A stretch of 64,000 bases of DNA, from contig NZ_BAAAWN010000001.1 of the NCBI RefSeq assembly GCF_039535095.1, forward strand, positions 1,674,001-1,738,000. The letters are read 5' to 3'. The stretch's first letter is position 1; the number at the start of each line of letters is the position of its first letter. This stretch comes from Arthrobacter ramosus (GTDB taxonomy: Bacteria > Actinomycetota > Actinomycetes > Actinomycetales > Micrococcaceae). The notes below the pieces were generated by a model, which did no database searches, had not been told where the DNA came from, and saw only the letters and a list, made by a program, of their open reading frames with translations. The translations under genes and the position numbers were made by a program. Shown here piece by piece: positions 8,182 through 17,881 of this stretch.

Positions 8182-10950
8182 TTAGCTTTCGCCGCCTGCC
8201 CCTCCGGTGGTGCCGGCGTTGACATCGAGGAGACTGTACTTCTCGATTGCCTGGGCTGCCGCCTGTGCGTCAACTTCGCCTCGGCGGGCGAGGAGTTGCA
8301 GGGCTTTCACGACGATGGAGTGGGTGTCGTTTTTGAAGAAGCGGCGTGCGGCCTGGCGGGTGTCGGAGAATCCGAAGCCGTCGGCGCCGAGGGAGGCGAA
8401 TTCGTTGGGGATGAATTGGCGGATCTGGTCCGGGACGGCTTTCATGTAGTCGGTGACGGCGATGACCGGTCCGGTGGCGCCGGCCAGTTGCTGGGCGACG
8501 AACGGGGTGCGGGGTTCTTCGCCGGGGTTCAGGAAGGCGTGTTCTTCGGCGGCGAGTCCGTCGCGTCGGAGTTCGTTCCAGGAGGTCACGGACCACACGT
8601 CCGCGGAGACTCCCCAGTCCTGGGCGAGGAGTTTCTGGGCTTCCAGGGCCCAGGGGACCGAGACGCCGGAGGCCAGGAGCTGCGCGCGGGGCCCGTCGGT
8701 TTTCGCCGGGGCCAGCAGGTAGATGCCCTTCAGGAGGCCTTCGGTGTCGAGGTTCTCCGGTTCCGCGGGCTGGCTGATCGGTTCGTTGTACACGGTGAGG
8801 TAGTACATGAGGTTCCGGTCCTCGGAGTGTTCCCCGTACATGCGTTCGAGTCCGTCGCGGATGATGTGGCCGATTTCGTAGCCGTAGGCGGGGTCGTAGG
8901 TGAGCACGGCGGGGTTGGTGGAGGCCAGGATGGGGGAGTGGCCGTCGGCGTGCTGGAGTCCTTCGCCGGTGAGGGTGGTCCGTCCTGCGGTGGCGCCGAT
9001 GATGAAGCCGCGGGTCATCTGGTCCGCGGCGGCCCAGAAGGCATCGCCTGTGCGTTGGAAGCCGAACATGGAGTAGAACACGTAGATCGGCACGAGGGGT
9101 TCGCCGTGGGTGGCGTAGGCGGTGCCGGCGGCGGTGAAGGCCGCGACGGCGCCGGCTTCGTTGATGCCGGGGTGGATGAGCTGGCCCTGGGGGGATTCCT
9201 TGTAGGCCAGGACGAGGTCCCGGTCCACGGAGAGGTAGTTCTGGCCCTTGGGGTTGTAGATCTTCGCGGTCGGGAAGAACGCGTCCATGCCGAAGGTCCG
9301 GGACTCGTCCGGGACGACCGGGACGAAGCGGTTCCCGAAGTTTTTGTCCCGCATGAGGTCCTTCAGGAGCCTCACGAAGGCCATGGTGGTGGCGGCCTGC
9401 TGTTTGCCGGAGCCGCGCTTGGCGACCTCGTAGGACTTCGCTTCGGGCAGCACCACGGGGGTGTGGGTGGAGCGGCGTTCGGGCACGGAGCCGCCCAGGG
9501 CCGCGCGGCGGTCCATCATGTACCGGATTTCGGGGGCGTCCATGCCGGGGTGGTAGTACGGCGGACGGTACAGGTCGGTGTCGAGCTGCTCGTCGGTGAT
9601 GGGGATGCGCAGGTGGTCGCGGAAGGCCTTGAGGTCTTCCATGGTGAGTTTCTTCATTTGGTGGGTCGCGTTGCGGCCCTCGAAGTGGGGTCCGAGTCCG
9701 TAGCCCTTGACGGTCTTGGCCAGGATCACGGTGGGTTTGCCCTTGAACTCGGCCGCGGCCTTGTACGCGGCGTAGACCTTGCGGTAGTCGTGGCCGCCGC
9801 GTTTGAGGTTCCAGATCTGCTCGTCGTCCAGGTCCGCGACCATGTCCTTGGTGGCCGGGGTCTTGCCGAAGAAGTGTTCGCGGACGAAACCGCCGGATTC
9901 GGCCTTGTAGGTCTGGTAGTCCCCGTCGACGGTTTCGTTCATGATCTTCACCAGGGACCCGTCGGTGTCCTTGGCCAGCAGCTCGTCCCATTCCCGGCCC
10001 CAGACGACCTTGATGACGTTCCAGCCCGCGCCGCGGAAGAACGCCTCCAGTTCCTGCATGATCTTCCCGTTGCCCCGGACCGGCCCGTCCAGGCGCTGGA
10101 GGTTGCAGTTGATCACGAAGTTCAGGTTGTCCAGGTTCTCGTTCGCGGCGAGCTGGAGCAGGCCGCGGGACTCGGGCTCGTCCATTTCCCCGTCGCCCAG
10201 GAACGCCCAGACCTGCTGGCCGGAGGTGTCTTTGAGGCCGCGGTCGTGCAGGTAGCGGTTGGACTGGGCCTGGTAGATCGCGTTCATCGGGCCGATGCCC
10301 ATGGACACGGTCGGGAATTCCCAGAACGCGGGCATCAGGCGCGGGTGCGGGTAGGAGGAGAGCGCGTGGCCTTGTTTGGACTTTTCCTGCCGGAACCCGT
10401 CCAGGTCCTCCTCGGAGAGCCGGCCTTCCATGAACGCCCTGGCGTACATGCCCGGGGACGCGTGTCCCTGGAAGAAGACCTGGTCCCCGCCCGAGGGGTG
10501 GTCCTTGCCGCGGAAGAAATGGTTGAAGCCGACCTCGTACAGGGTCGCGGCCCCGGCATAGGTGGAGATGTGCCCGCCCACCCCGATGTCCGCCCGCTGC
10601 GCCCGGTGCACCATCACGGCCGCGTTCCAGCGCATGTACGCCCGGTACCGGCGCTCGAACTCCTCGTTGCCCGGGAACGGCGCTTCCTGGTCCGCCGGGA
10701 TCGTGTTCACGTAATCGGTGGTCGTCACCATCGGCACCCCCACCGACTGGGACCCCGCCCGCTGAAGCAGGCTGCGCATGATGAACTGCGCCCGCTCCGT
10801 GCCCTGCTCCCTGATCAACGCATCCAAAGACTCAACCCACTCGGCAGTCTCTTCCGGATCACGATCAGGCAGCTGGGAAGTCAACCCGCTAAGGATGTGT
10901 GAGGTCTCTTCTCCTGCAGCCACGTCCAACCTCTCTTTTGGCGCATTCAT
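8182..10950 (-). CDS. aceE: Pyruvate dehydrogenase E1 component, homodimeric type (AceE)
   Basis: Thiamine-diphosphate enzyme that decarboxylates pyruvate for the pyruvate dehydrogenase complex. At 922 residues it is the single-chain AceE type found in actinobacteria. The ThDP-binding region is visible as [17 protein letters not shown], ending in the [20 protein letters not shown] segment, and transketolase-like middle and C-terminal domains follow. ATG 10950 is chosen because GAGG lies six bases upstream; the frame is open to 10986. Linkage to fasR and the fab genes puts acetyl-CoA production next to its use. E2 and E3 are not in the window. Confidence 0.95.
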   Translation of the reverse strand: MNAPKERLDVAAGEETSHILSGLTSQLPDRDPEETAEWVESLDALIREQGTERAQFIMRSLLQRAGSQSVGVPMVTTTDYVNTIPADQEAPFPGNEEFERRYRAYMRWNAAVMVHRAQRADIGVGGHISTYAGAATLYEVGFNHFFRGKDHPSGGDQVFFQGHASPGMYARAFMEGRLSEEDLDGFRQEKSKQGHALSSYPHPRLMPAFWEFPTVSMGIGPMNAIYQAQSNRYLHDRGLKDTSGQQVWAFLGDGEMDEPESRGLLQLAANENLDNLNFVINCNLQRLDGPVRGNGKIMQELEAFFRGAGWNVIKVVWGREWDELLAKDTDGSLVKIMNETVDGDYQTYKAESGGFVREHFFGKTPATKDMVADLDDEQIWNLKRGGHDYRKVYAAYKAAAEFKGKPTVILAKTVKGYGLGPHFEGRNATHQMKKLTMEDLKAFRDHLRIPITDEQLDTDLYRPPYYHPGMDAPEIRYMMDRRAALGGSVPERRSTHTPVVLPEAKSYEVAKRGSGKQQAATTMAFVRLLKDLMRDKNFGNRFVPVVPDESRTFGMDAFFPTAKIYNPKGQNYLSVDRDLVLAYKESPQGQLIHPGINEAGAVAAFTAAGTAYATHGEPLVPIYVFYSMFGFQRTGDAFWAAADQMTRGFIIGATAGRTTLTGEGLQHADGHSPILASTNPAVLTYDPAYGYEIGHIIRDGLERMYGEHSEDRNLMYYLTVYNEPISQPAEPENLDTEGLLKGIYLLAPAKTDGPRAQLLASGVSVPWALEAQKLLAQDWGVSADVWSVTSWNELRRDGLAAEEHAFLNPGEEPRTPFVAQQLAGATGPVIAVTDYMKAVPDQIRQFIPNEFASLGADGFGFSDTRQAARRFFKNDTHSIVVKALQLLARRGEVDAQAAAQAIEKYSLLDVNAGTTGGAGGES

Positions 10951-11349
10951 CGTCGCCTCAGGTCCGGCAGGGTAACTGCCCGTCATGAACGCGGCGTGTG
11001 CGACATATCGGTTACAACAGCCCGGTCATGTGCGCCGGGCAGGTTCTCTTGAGCTCAAGCTGCGCTATTCGCGGCGGGCGGTTGCCCTGCAGCCAAAGTC
11101 TTCACTGGCCACTGTAGCTTTGTACGAGCCGCGATGCGTAGCCGCGATGTCGTGAAGGCGTTGTATGTCACACTCAAGCTGTTACATCGTAGGCAGTTGT
11201 AGCTGCAGCCAGGGCTACAGCCGGACTGCAGCCCTGGCTTTAGCCGTGGCTGGGGCGCGGATTATGGTGGAACGCGGGACAATGGCTTGAAGCACACGCC
11301 CAAAGGGTGTTGGCTTGTAGTAATCGAAATCACTTCAAGAGGAGGAAAC
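10951..11349. other. Divergent promoter region of aceE and the DUF3052 gene, with inverted repeat
   Basis: No credible gene in this ~400 bp. It contains AGCCAGGGCT (11207-11216) and AGCCCTGGCT (11230-11239) around a 13-base loop, plus several TGTAGC/GCTACA-type words (for example TTGTAG near 11197). These could be sites for a regulator of aceE. No DNA-binding protein can be assigned from sequence alone. Confidence 0.4.
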
Positions 11350-11772
11350 GTGAGCGAGGCCGACGCCGCCACATCGGTAAATGTGGCGGAAAGATTGGGT
11401 TTCAAAGATGGGGATCTAATTCAGGAACTCGGTTACGACGATGATGTCGATTTCGATTTGCGTGATGACATTGAGGAACTCACGGGTTCCGAGCTGCTTG
11501 ACGAAGACGATCACGAGGTTGTGGATGCGGTCATTTTCTGGTGGCGCGATGGTGATGGAGACCTTGTCGACGCACTAGTTGATTCACTGACCACCTTGGG
11601 TGAAGGCGGCGTGGTCTGGGTGCTGACCCCCAAGTCGGGCCGCGACAACTACGTCTCGCCCTCGGATATTCAGGACGCTGCTCCCACCGCTGGCCTGCAT
11701 TGCACTACCTCCGCAGGCGTCTCCAAGGACTGGAGCGCCACGCGGCTTGTAGCACGCAAGAAGAACAAGTGA
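11350..11772 (+). CDS. DUF3052 family protein
   Basis: A 140-residue, very acidic actinobacterial protein of unknown function. GGAGG at 11341-11345 precedes GTG 11350, so the longer frame from 11287 is rejected. The recognisable pattern is ERLGFKDGDLIQELGYDDDVD, then VVDAVIFWWRDGDGDLVDAL and GVVWVLTPKSGRDNYVSPSD. The fold is probably alpha/beta without membrane segments. Its last bases overlap the start of the peroxiredoxin gene (GTGA), so the two are co-transcribed. Confidence 0.85.
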   Translation: MSEADAATSVNVAERLGFKDGDLIQELGYDDDVDFDLRDDIEELTGSELLDEDDHEVVDAVIFWWRDGDGDLVDALVDSLTTLGEGGVVWVLTPKSGRDNYVSPSDIQDAAPTAGLHCTTSAGVSKDWSATRLVARKKNK

Positions 11773-12272
11773 CACACACGAGGTTGGACCCTCCCGGACT
11801 GCGTCCGGGAGTTCCTGTTGTGGGCCAGGAAGCCCCGGATTTTGAGCTTGTGAACCAGTTTGGGGAGCCGGTTCGCTTGTCCGAGCTTCGCGGGCGCAAC
11901 GTTGTGGTGGTCTTCTATCCCTTCGCCTTCTCCGGAATCTGCACCGGGGAACTGTGCGAGATCCGCGACAATCTGGGTATTTTCGAACACGCCGACGCCA
12001 CGGTCCTTGGCGTCTCGGTGGACAGCAAGTTCGCTTTGCGGGCTTACGCCGACAAGGAAGGCTACGAGTTCGATCTCCTGGCGGACTTCTGGCCGCATGG
12101 AGAAGTAGCCGAGAAGTATGGCGTGTTTGATGCAGCTACCGGCATGTCCTTGCGGGGCACTTTCATCATCGATGCCGCGGGCATCATTCGGTATGTCGTC
12201 GTCAATCCGCGCGGCCAGGCACGCGACCTGGCGGAGTACCGCGAGGCATTGTCAGCACTTGGCCAGGCCTAG
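11769..12272 (+). CDS. Peroxiredoxin (AhpE-like, AhpC/TSA family)
   Basis: Thiol peroxidase of 167 residues. The thioredoxin-fold core is clear: APDFELVNQFGEPVRLSELRG, then VVVVFYPFAFSGICTGELCE with the peroxidatic Cys at residue 58 and a second Cys at residue 63. The short one-domain form and the single upstream Cys resemble AhpE-type peroxiredoxins; C63 could act as a resolving residue but that is not certain. The start is GTG 11769, overlapping the DUF3052 stop. Upstream in-frame residues from 11700 overlap DUF3052 and are not credible. Confidence 0.9.
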   Translation: MTHTRLDPPGLRPGVPVVGQEAPDFELVNQFGEPVRLSELRGRNVVVVFYPFAFSGICTGELCEIRDNLGIFEHADATVLGVSVDSKFALRAYADKEGYEFDLLADFWPHGEVAEKYGVFDAATGMSLRGTFIIDAAGIIRYVVVNPRGQARDLAEYREALSALGQA

Positions 12273-12277
12273 CGCCG

Positions 12278-13234
12278 ATGAGCGCCCAACGGCCCGGCGT
12301 CGGAATGACTGGCTTCGCCATACTTCCGCCGGCCCTCACAGTTGAGTTGGATCCAGGCGAGCTGGACCTTCTCCGCCAAGCCGCAGCGATTCTCGGCGGC
12401 AAGCGGCTTGCTGTCTTGACAGGAGCCGGCCTGAGCACGGACTCCGGAATCCCTGACTACCGCGGCCCGGGGGCCGCGCCGCGGAATCCGATGACCTACC
12501 AGGAATTCATCGGAAGTCCTGCCAACCGGCGCCGATACTGGGCGAGGAACCACCTTGGATGGTCGCACCTCCGGCGGGCGGACCCCAATGCCGGGCATGC
12601 CGCGGTCGCGCTCCTTGAGCGGCGCGGGCTGATCACGGGGCTCATCACGCAGAATGTGGACCGTCTGCACGAGGACGCCGGCAGTATCAATGTGGTGGAC
12701 CTGCACGGCCGCTACGATCGCGTGATCTGCCTTGACGAGGGACACGTCTTCACCCGACGGCTCGTGGCGGCGATTCTCGAGGAAATCAATCCCGGCTTCC
12801 TCGAAGCCGCGCAGGCTTCCGGCGTCGTGGAAATGGCACCCGACGCGGATGCCTCAGTGGAGGATCCCGAGCTCATCCGATCGTTCGTCGTCGCTGTTTG
12901 TCCCGTTTGCGGGGGAACGCTCAAGCCCGACTTCGTGTACTTCGGTGAAAATGTGCCCAGGGAACGGGTGCAGCGCGCCTATTCCATGGTGGACGAAGCC
13001 GGGGCACTGCTGGTGGCAGGTTCTTCGTTGACCGTAATGAGCGGACTGAGGTTCGTGCGGCACGCAGCCAAACTCGGCAAGCCGGTAGTGATCATCAACC
13101 GCGGACCGACCCGCGGCGACGGGCTCGCGAACCTCAAAGTGGAAGCCGGAGTCAGCGGCGCGCTGGCCTGGCTTGCCGCTCAACTTCCCGATTTGCCGCC
13201 CCCCGGTCAGTCGATTGGTGTTCCAGGCGATTGA
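12278..13234 (+). CDS. Sir2-family NAD-dependent protein deacylase with altered zinc site
   Basis: A sirtuin of 318 residues, five bases after the peroxiredoxin gene. Sirtuin motifs are intact: TGAGLSTDSGIPDYRG (residues 48-63) for NAD, TQNVDRLHEDAG (124-135) and the catalytic H143 in DLHGRYDRV. The zinc module normally has two CxxC pairs. The second is present (C208 and C211 in CPVCGG), but the first reads ICLDEGHVF, keeping only C151 with Glu and His where the second Cys should be. Substrate is unknown. ATG 12278 follows the preceding stop closely, so it is probably in the same operon. Confidence 0.9.
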   Translation: MSAQRPGVGMTGFAILPPALTVELDPGELDLLRQAAAILGGKRLAVLTGAGLSTDSGIPDYRGPGAAPRNPMTYQEFIGSPANRRRYWARNHLGWSHLRRADPNAGHAAVALLERRGLITGLITQNVDRLHEDAGSINVVDLHGRYDRVICLDEGHVFTRRLVAAILEEINPGFLEAAQASGVVEMAPDADASVEDPELIRSFVVAVCPVCGGTLKPDFVYFGENVPRERVQRAYSMVDEAGALLVAGSSLTVMSGLRFVRHAAKLGKPVVIINRGPTRGDGLANLKVEAGVSGALAWLAAQLPDLPPPGQSIGVPGD

Positions 13235-13290
13235 TCCGGTAGAGTACATCTTCGTTGGTTGAAGCGCCGAGGGCGCTGAAATCAGTGTTT

Positions 13291-13366
13291 GGGTCTTTAG
13301 CTCAGCTGGTAGAGCGCCACGTTTACACCGTGGATGTCATCGGTTCGATCCCGGTAGGACCCACCA
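13291..13366 (+). tRNA. tRNA-Val (anticodon TAC)
   Basis: A complete cloverleaf. The acceptor GGGTCTT pairs with AGGACCC and the anticodon stem is CCACG/CGTGG around TTTACAC. The T-arm contains GGTTCGATCC and CCA is encoded. The terminator begins six bases later and is duplicated 4.5 kb downstream. Confidence 0.97.
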
Positions 13367-13371
13367 GGCAA

Positions 13372-13413
13372 AAAGAGCCCCTGAACTGCGAAAATGCAGC
13401 TCAGGGGCTCTTT
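13372..13413 (+). terminator. tRNA-Val terminator; left copy of a direct repeat
   Basis: The arms AAAGAGCCCCTGAACTGC and GCAGCTCAGGGGCTCTTT are joined by a 6-base loop and followed by a T-rich run. The same two arms recur at 17882-17899 and 17918-17935, flanking the LacI-GH92 segment. Confidence 0.9.
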
Positions 13414-13542
13414 CTTTTGACCGATGTTGTCGACCGTACCGCAAACTCCGCCAGGAACCGTCTACCAACATGCCTGAGAAGAACGTCGGTCCGCGATGAA
13501 GCGGATCGCGATGCTAAAATGCATCGCGGGATGGATTCGGAA

Positions 13543-14604
13543 ATGGACGCAGGTGACGGGTTGAGGGTGGTTGCCGAGCGTCCGAACTCCCGTGCCACAA
13601 TGAAAGACGTCGCACGGGTCGCCGGAGTCGGTGTCGGCACTGTCTCCCGGGTCGTCAACGGCAAGTCGAACGTGAGCGAGGAGAGCATCGCCGCGGTCAA
13701 CGCTGCGATCGAACGTCTCGGATTCCGTCGCAACGACAGCGCCAGGATGCTCAAAACCGGGGCGACTGCCAGCATCGGGCTGCTGGTGGAGGATGTCGCG
13801 GACCCGTTCTTTTCGCTGCTTAACCGCTCCGTGGAGGAGGAGGTCCTGCGTCGCGATTCCGTGCTCCTGACCGCCTCCTCGGACAAGGACCCGAATCGCG
13901 CGCGCAAGATGATCCTCACCTTCTGTGCCCGCCGGGTCGACGGCCTGGTGATCACTCTCCCCGAAGGCGGTGACGAGGAATACCTGCGTGCGGAGCTCGA
14001 CGCCGGTACGAGCATGGTCTTCGTCGACCGCCCGCCGCGGGAGCTGGATGTCGACACGGTGATCGTGGACAACCGCGGCGGCGCGCGCACCGGCGTCGAG
14101 CACCTCATCGGCTACGGGCATAGGCGGATCGCGTGCTTTACCGATCGGCCGGACCTTTACACCGCGAGCGAGCGCATCGCCGGCTACCGGGAGGCACTCG
14201 AGGAAGCGGGCATCCCCTTCGACCCCGAACTCGTCTTCTCCAGCGCGACGACCCGCGAGCCCGTGGACGAGCCCCTCGGACGGATGCTGGCGTCGGATGA
14301 CCCGCCGACCGCGGTTTTCGCCGGCAACAACCGCACGAGCATCAACGTGATCGGCGCACTGCGCATCCACAACACCTCGCTGGCGATCGTGGGTTTCGAC
14401 GACTTCGAACTTGCCGACGTCGTCGTGCCCGGGATCACCGTGGTGGCGCAGGACCCGAAGGCGATGGGGCAGATCGCGATGAGGATGCTCTACAAGCGCC
14501 TGGACGGCGACGTCTCGCCCTCGCAGACCGTCACGCTGAACACTCGTCTCATCGTGCGGGGCTCGGGAGAGCTGAGTCGCGACGCCGTGCTCGCCGCGCG
14601 CTGA
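13543..14604 (+). CDS. LacI-family transcriptional regulator, probably of the adjacent GH92 gene
   Basis: A 353-residue LacI/GalR regulator. The N-terminal helix-turn-helix is MKDVARVAGVGVGTVSRVVNG, followed by the hinge region FRRNDSARMLKTGATASIGL and a periplasmic-binding-protein-like domain (VEDVADPFFSLLNRSV, FVDRPPRELDVDTVIVDN, AIVGFDDFELADVV). Starts at 13519, 13531, 13543 and GTG 13567 are all possible and none has a strong RBS. A perfect palindromic LacI-type operator lies at 14706-14725, between this gene and the mannosidase gene, so local repression relieved by a mannose-containing ligand is the simplest model. It lies in the segment bounded by the duplicated terminator. Confidence 0.9.
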   Translation: MDAGDGLRVVAERPNSRATMKDVARVAGVGVGTVSRVVNGKSNVSEESIAAVNAAIERLGFRRNDSARMLKTGATASIGLLVEDVADPFFSLLNRSVEEEVLRRDSVLLTASSDKDPNRARKMILTFCARRVDGLVITLPEGGDEEYLRAELDAGTSMVFVDRPPRELDVDTVIVDNRGGARTGVEHLIGYGHRRIACFTDRPDLYTASERIAGYREALEEAGIPFDPELVFSSATTREPVDEPLGRMLASDDPPTAVFAGNNRTSINVIGALRIHNTSLAIVGFDDFELADVVVPGITVVAQDPKAMGQIAMRMLYKRLDGDVSPSQTVTLNTRLIVRGSGELSRDAVLAAR

Positions 14605-14705
14605 CACCAATTCGGAGTCCTCCGTAAATCCCCTTGACCGGTATTCATCTCGGTCACCACTTCTCCGGCGTTGACTCGGTCGAGGTGCGCTGAGTAGACT
14701 CGGCC

Positions 14706-14725
14706 GCGTGGAAACGTTTCCACGC
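14706..14725. promoter_or_regulatory. Perfect 20-bp palindromic LacI-type operator
   Basis: GCGTGGAAACGTTTCCACGC is fully symmetric with the central CG typical of LacI/GalR operators. It lies ~100 bp downstream of the lacI-type stop and ~90 bp upstream of the GH92 start. Confidence 0.85.
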
Positions 14726-14815
14726 ACTCTTGCCCCGTCACCGCTCGGCGGCGGACAACAGTGATGAGCGCTGATGCTCGATACCCGTGAGCCAGGTCAA
14801 GGAGGACACCCCACG

Positions 14816-17800
14816 ATGTCAAGCCCACACGACAGTCCGGCTGTACGCCCAGGGAGCCGGGGAAGGCCACGTCGATCGCGGCTCGCGCCGGCGATGGCGG
14901 TTGCGGCCGCGCTCGCGATCGGAACTCCGGTCGAGGCATCCGCTGCCCCGACCGTCACCGACCTCTCCAACGAGGTCAACCCGTTCGTTGGCACCGAGAG
15001 CGAAGGCAACGCCTATCCGGGGGCGACGCTCCCGTTCGGAATGGTGCAGCTCAGCCCTGACAACACCGACAGCTACGCTTCCACGTCGTACAGCAACAAC
15101 GCCGGCCGCGTGTGGGGATTCAGCCACAGGCACGTCAATAGCGCGGGTTGCCCGGCCGCCGGTGAACTCCTGGTCTCGCCCAGCACCACCGCTACGCCCA
15201 CCACCTCGCGACGGTTCACTAGCATCCAGCCCGGAAGCGAATCCGCCACAGCCGGTTACTACGGTGTTACCCTCGGCAACTCCGTCAAGGTCGATCTCTC
15301 GGCCACCACCCGAGTGGGCGCGCACCGGTACACCTTCCCGGCCGGCACGACCTCCAATCTTTCGTTCAACACGGGTCAGACGCTGCGCACCGCCGGCGCG
15401 AGTTCGGTCTCCTGGGTCGATGGGACTACCCTCGAGGGCTGGATCGACAACGGCGGGTTCTGCAGCGGAAACGAGAAAAAGTCCCGCTACTACTTCAGCG
15501 CCACTTTCGACCGCGCTCCGCTGTCGACCGGCACCTGGGGCAACAACGCCCAGTTCGTCGCCGGCCGGAACTCCAGTGAGGTCACCGACGGCAACAACGG
15601 TTTCGTCGCGACGTTCGATACCACGACCGACCGCGATGTCGAGGTGAGCGTCGGGGTCTCGTACGTGAGCGTCGAAGGCGCCCGCGGTAACCGGATCGCC
15701 GAGGCGACCGCCGACGGCACCCGGTTGCCGTTTGATCAGGTCCGCGCGAAAGCCCGCGACGCCTGGAACGCCGAACTTGGCCGGTTCGACATCACGGCAT
15801 CCGCCGAGCAGCGCAAGATCTTCTACACCCAGCTGTATAAGACGCTGCTGTCGCCGACCATCGGAAGCGACGTCGACGGCCGGTACACAGGAATGGACGC
15901 CAAGACGCACACCGCCAATGGCTGGAACTACTACCAGACGTTCTCACTGTGGGACACCTACCGCACGCAGGCGACGTTCCACGCGCTGTTCGCAAAGAAC
16001 CGGGCCGCCGACATCGTCCGGTCTATGTATCAGGCCAGGGTCGAGGGCGGCTGGTTACCGCGCTGGTCGCTCGGTTCGGTCGAGACGAACATCATGGCCG
16101 GCGACCCGGTCTCGCCGTGGATCGCGGAGAACTTCACGCTCGGCACCGTGCCAGACGACATCGCCGGCCGGATGTGGGACTACCTCGTCGAGAACGCGAC
16201 AACCGCGCCCCCCGCGGGCGTCGCATCCGTTGGCCGTCAGAGCGCCGCGTTCTACCTGGCCAACGGCCACATCCCCTATTATCCGGAGGGCGGCGGCGGC
16301 CTAGGCGCCCAGTTCGAAGAGTACCGTCACGGCGGCTCGGCCACGATGGAGTTCGCAGCTGCTGACGCCAGCATCGGCTCGGCCGCGCAGCGGCTTGGGA
16401 AGACAGGCCAAGCGGCAGAGTTCCTGGCCCGTGGAACCAACTGGTCGAAGCTCTGGAACCCGGATGTCACACTCAGCGGCGGTTTCAAGGGCATCGTCAA
16501 CGCCGTCAACCCCGAGGGCCGGTTCGTCTCGGTTCCGGAACGCACGGATGTGACCAGGTCCGGTTTCCACGAGGGAACCCCGTGGCACTACCAGTGGATG
16601 GCGACGCAGGATGTGGTCGGTCTGCAGCAGAAGATGGGAGGTCGCGAGGAGTTCGTCAAGCGACTCGACTACTACTTCAACCAGCCGGCCCTCCAGTCCG
16701 CTCCGGGGGTCTCTCCGAGCAGCTGGGCTGCGGGCGGCAGCACGTACTACGCGAGCATAGGGTACAACCCGGGCAACGAACCGATGATGATGAACCCCTG
16801 GCTGTACGGCTTCGTCGGTGAGCCGGCCAAGACCAACGACGTGCTCGCGGCCAACCTCAACCGCTTCCCGAACACCCCCGGCGGCGGGGTCGGCAATGAT
16901 GACCTCGGCACTCTCGCCGCTTGGTATGTGATGGCCTCTCTCGGCATCCAGCCGGTGATGCCCGGCTCGGGGATCATGGCTCTCAACGCCCCCAAGGTTC
17001 AGGCCGCCACGATTACCCTCGAGAGCGGTGAAAAACTGCGGATCACTGCTGCAGGCGCGAAAGAGAAGCTTCCGAGTTACATTGCTGGTGTGACCGTGAA
17101 CGACAACGTGCACACGGCTGCCTGGGTCGATGTGGACGAGATCCGGAACGGCGGTCGGCTCGACTTCGCACTGTCCGGCACTAAGGCAGGCCTCGACTGG
17201 GCCACGGCCCAGAAGGACTGGATCCCGAGTGTCTCTGCGCCGCGCAAGGCCACTCCGGCGATAGTTCCAGGGGCGGACCTGACTGCGATCGCCGGCCGGG
17301 AAAAGACCATTGATGTCGCACGGGTCACCTTCGCGGGCGCGGCGCCGGCCGCCGTCGAACCCATCACGGCAACGGTGTCGTGGGCAGGGGGAGACCCGGT
17401 CACGGCAACTGTGACGGAGGACAACGGGGCCTGGGTCATCCGTTCCACGTCGACGTTCGCAGCGGCCGGAGCCGTGAGCGGCGTGGTGAGCATCGCCAGC
17501 GCGGCGAACACGCCGAGGTTCTCGCCGCCCCTGTTCGCGCCGACCTCGACCAACCTCACGGTTTTGGTCACTGCCGCCCCCGTCAGTCCGCCCGTCAGTC
17601 CGCCCGTCAGTCCGCCCGTCAGCCCTGGAGTCAACGTGGTCCCCCCGACCACCGGAAGCACCGGCACCACCGTTAAGGCGGCGAGCGGACTGGCCCACAC
17701 CGGCATGGCCCCAGCCGTTTTCTCCCTGTTGTTCGTGGCTCTCGGCGCCATTGCGCTCGGCTCGGCCCTCGTGATTCGCCGCAGGCGAGCGAACGGCTAG
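14816..17800 (+). CDS. Secreted, wall-anchored GH92 alpha-mannosidase
   Basis: An exported exo-alpha-mannosidase of glycoside hydrolase family 92, calcium-dependent and inverting in known members. ATG 14816 is preceded by AAGGAGG. The 994-residue product has a long Arg-rich signal peptide, probably cleaved near VEASA/AP. GH92 motifs follow in order: NPFVGTESEGNAYPGATLPFG, GFSHRHVNSAGCP, FSLWDTYRTQATFHALF, EGTPWHYQWMATQD, NEPMMMNPWLYGF and GNDDLGTLAAWYVMASLG. The C-terminal third is an Ig-like stretch and a four-unit Pro-Val-Ser linker. It ends in LAHTG (959-963), a hydrophobic helix and RRRR, a class E-type sortase signal. It probably trims mannans or N-glycan-like mannosides at the cell surface. 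Confidence 0.93.
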   Translation: MSSPHDSPAVRPGSRGRPRRSRLAPAMAVAAALAIGTPVEASAAPTVTDLSNEVNPFVGTESEGNAYPGATLPFGMVQLSPDNTDSYASTSYSNNAGRVWGFSHRHVNSAGCPAAGELLVSPSTTATPTTSRRFTSIQPGSESATAGYYGVTLGNSVKVDLSATTRVGAHRYTFPAGTTSNLSFNTGQTLRTAGASSVSWVDGTTLEGWIDNGGFCSGNEKKSRYYFSATFDRAPLSTGTWGNNAQFVAGRNSSEVTDGNNGFVATFDTTTDRDVEVSVGVSYVSVEGARGNRIAEATADGTRLPFDQVRAKARDAWNAELGRFDITASAEQRKIFYTQLYKTLLSPTIGSDVDGRYTGMDAKTHTANGWNYYQTFSLWDTYRTQATFHALFAKNRAADIVRSMYQARVEGGWLPRWSLGSVETNIMAGDPVSPWIAENFTLGTVPDDIAGRMWDYLVENATTAPPAGVASVGRQSAAFYLANGHIPYYPEGGGGLGAQFEEYRHGGSATMEFAAADASIGSAAQRLGKTGQAAEFLARGTNWSKLWNPDVTLSGGFKGIVNAVNPEGRFVSVPERTDVTRSGFHEGTPWHYQWMATQDVVGLQQKMGGREEFVKRLDYYFNQPALQSAPGVSPSSWAAGGSTYYASIGYNPGNEPMMMNPWLYGFVGEPAKTNDVLAANLNRFPNTPGGGVGNDDLGTLAAWYVMASLGIQPVMPGSGIMALNAPKVQAATITLESGEKLRITAAGAKEKLPSYIAGVTVNDNVHTAAWVDVDEIRNGGRLDFALSGTKAGLDWATAQKDWIPSVSAPRKATPAIVPGADLTAIAGREKTIDVARVTFAGAAPAAVEPITATVSWAGGDPVTATVTEDNGAWVIRSTSTFAAAGAVSGVVSIASAANTPRFSPPLFAPTSTNLTVLVTAAPVSPPVSPPVSPPVSPGVNVVPPTTGSTGTTVKAASGLAHTGMAPAVFSLLFVALGAIALGSALVIRRRRANG

Positions 17801-17881
17801 GAGACGACTGAATTATTCGGTTGGTTACGGGCCCTGACTAGGCTGCTCCAGGAACGCCTGATCTGCCAGCAGCGAACCCAG

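Noticed and set aside
8270..10902. Very long open frames antisense or shifted within aceE (up to 868 codons)
   Set aside because: High-GC codon bias keeps alternative frames open. aceE covers the region with full family motifs; the other products are low-complexity Arg/Pro or Val/Gly/Glu sequences.
13255..13542. Upstream extension of the LacI-type gene through the tRNA-Val gene
   Set aside because: The longest frame would read through the tRNA and its terminator, and the LacI homology only begins near residue 117 of that frame.
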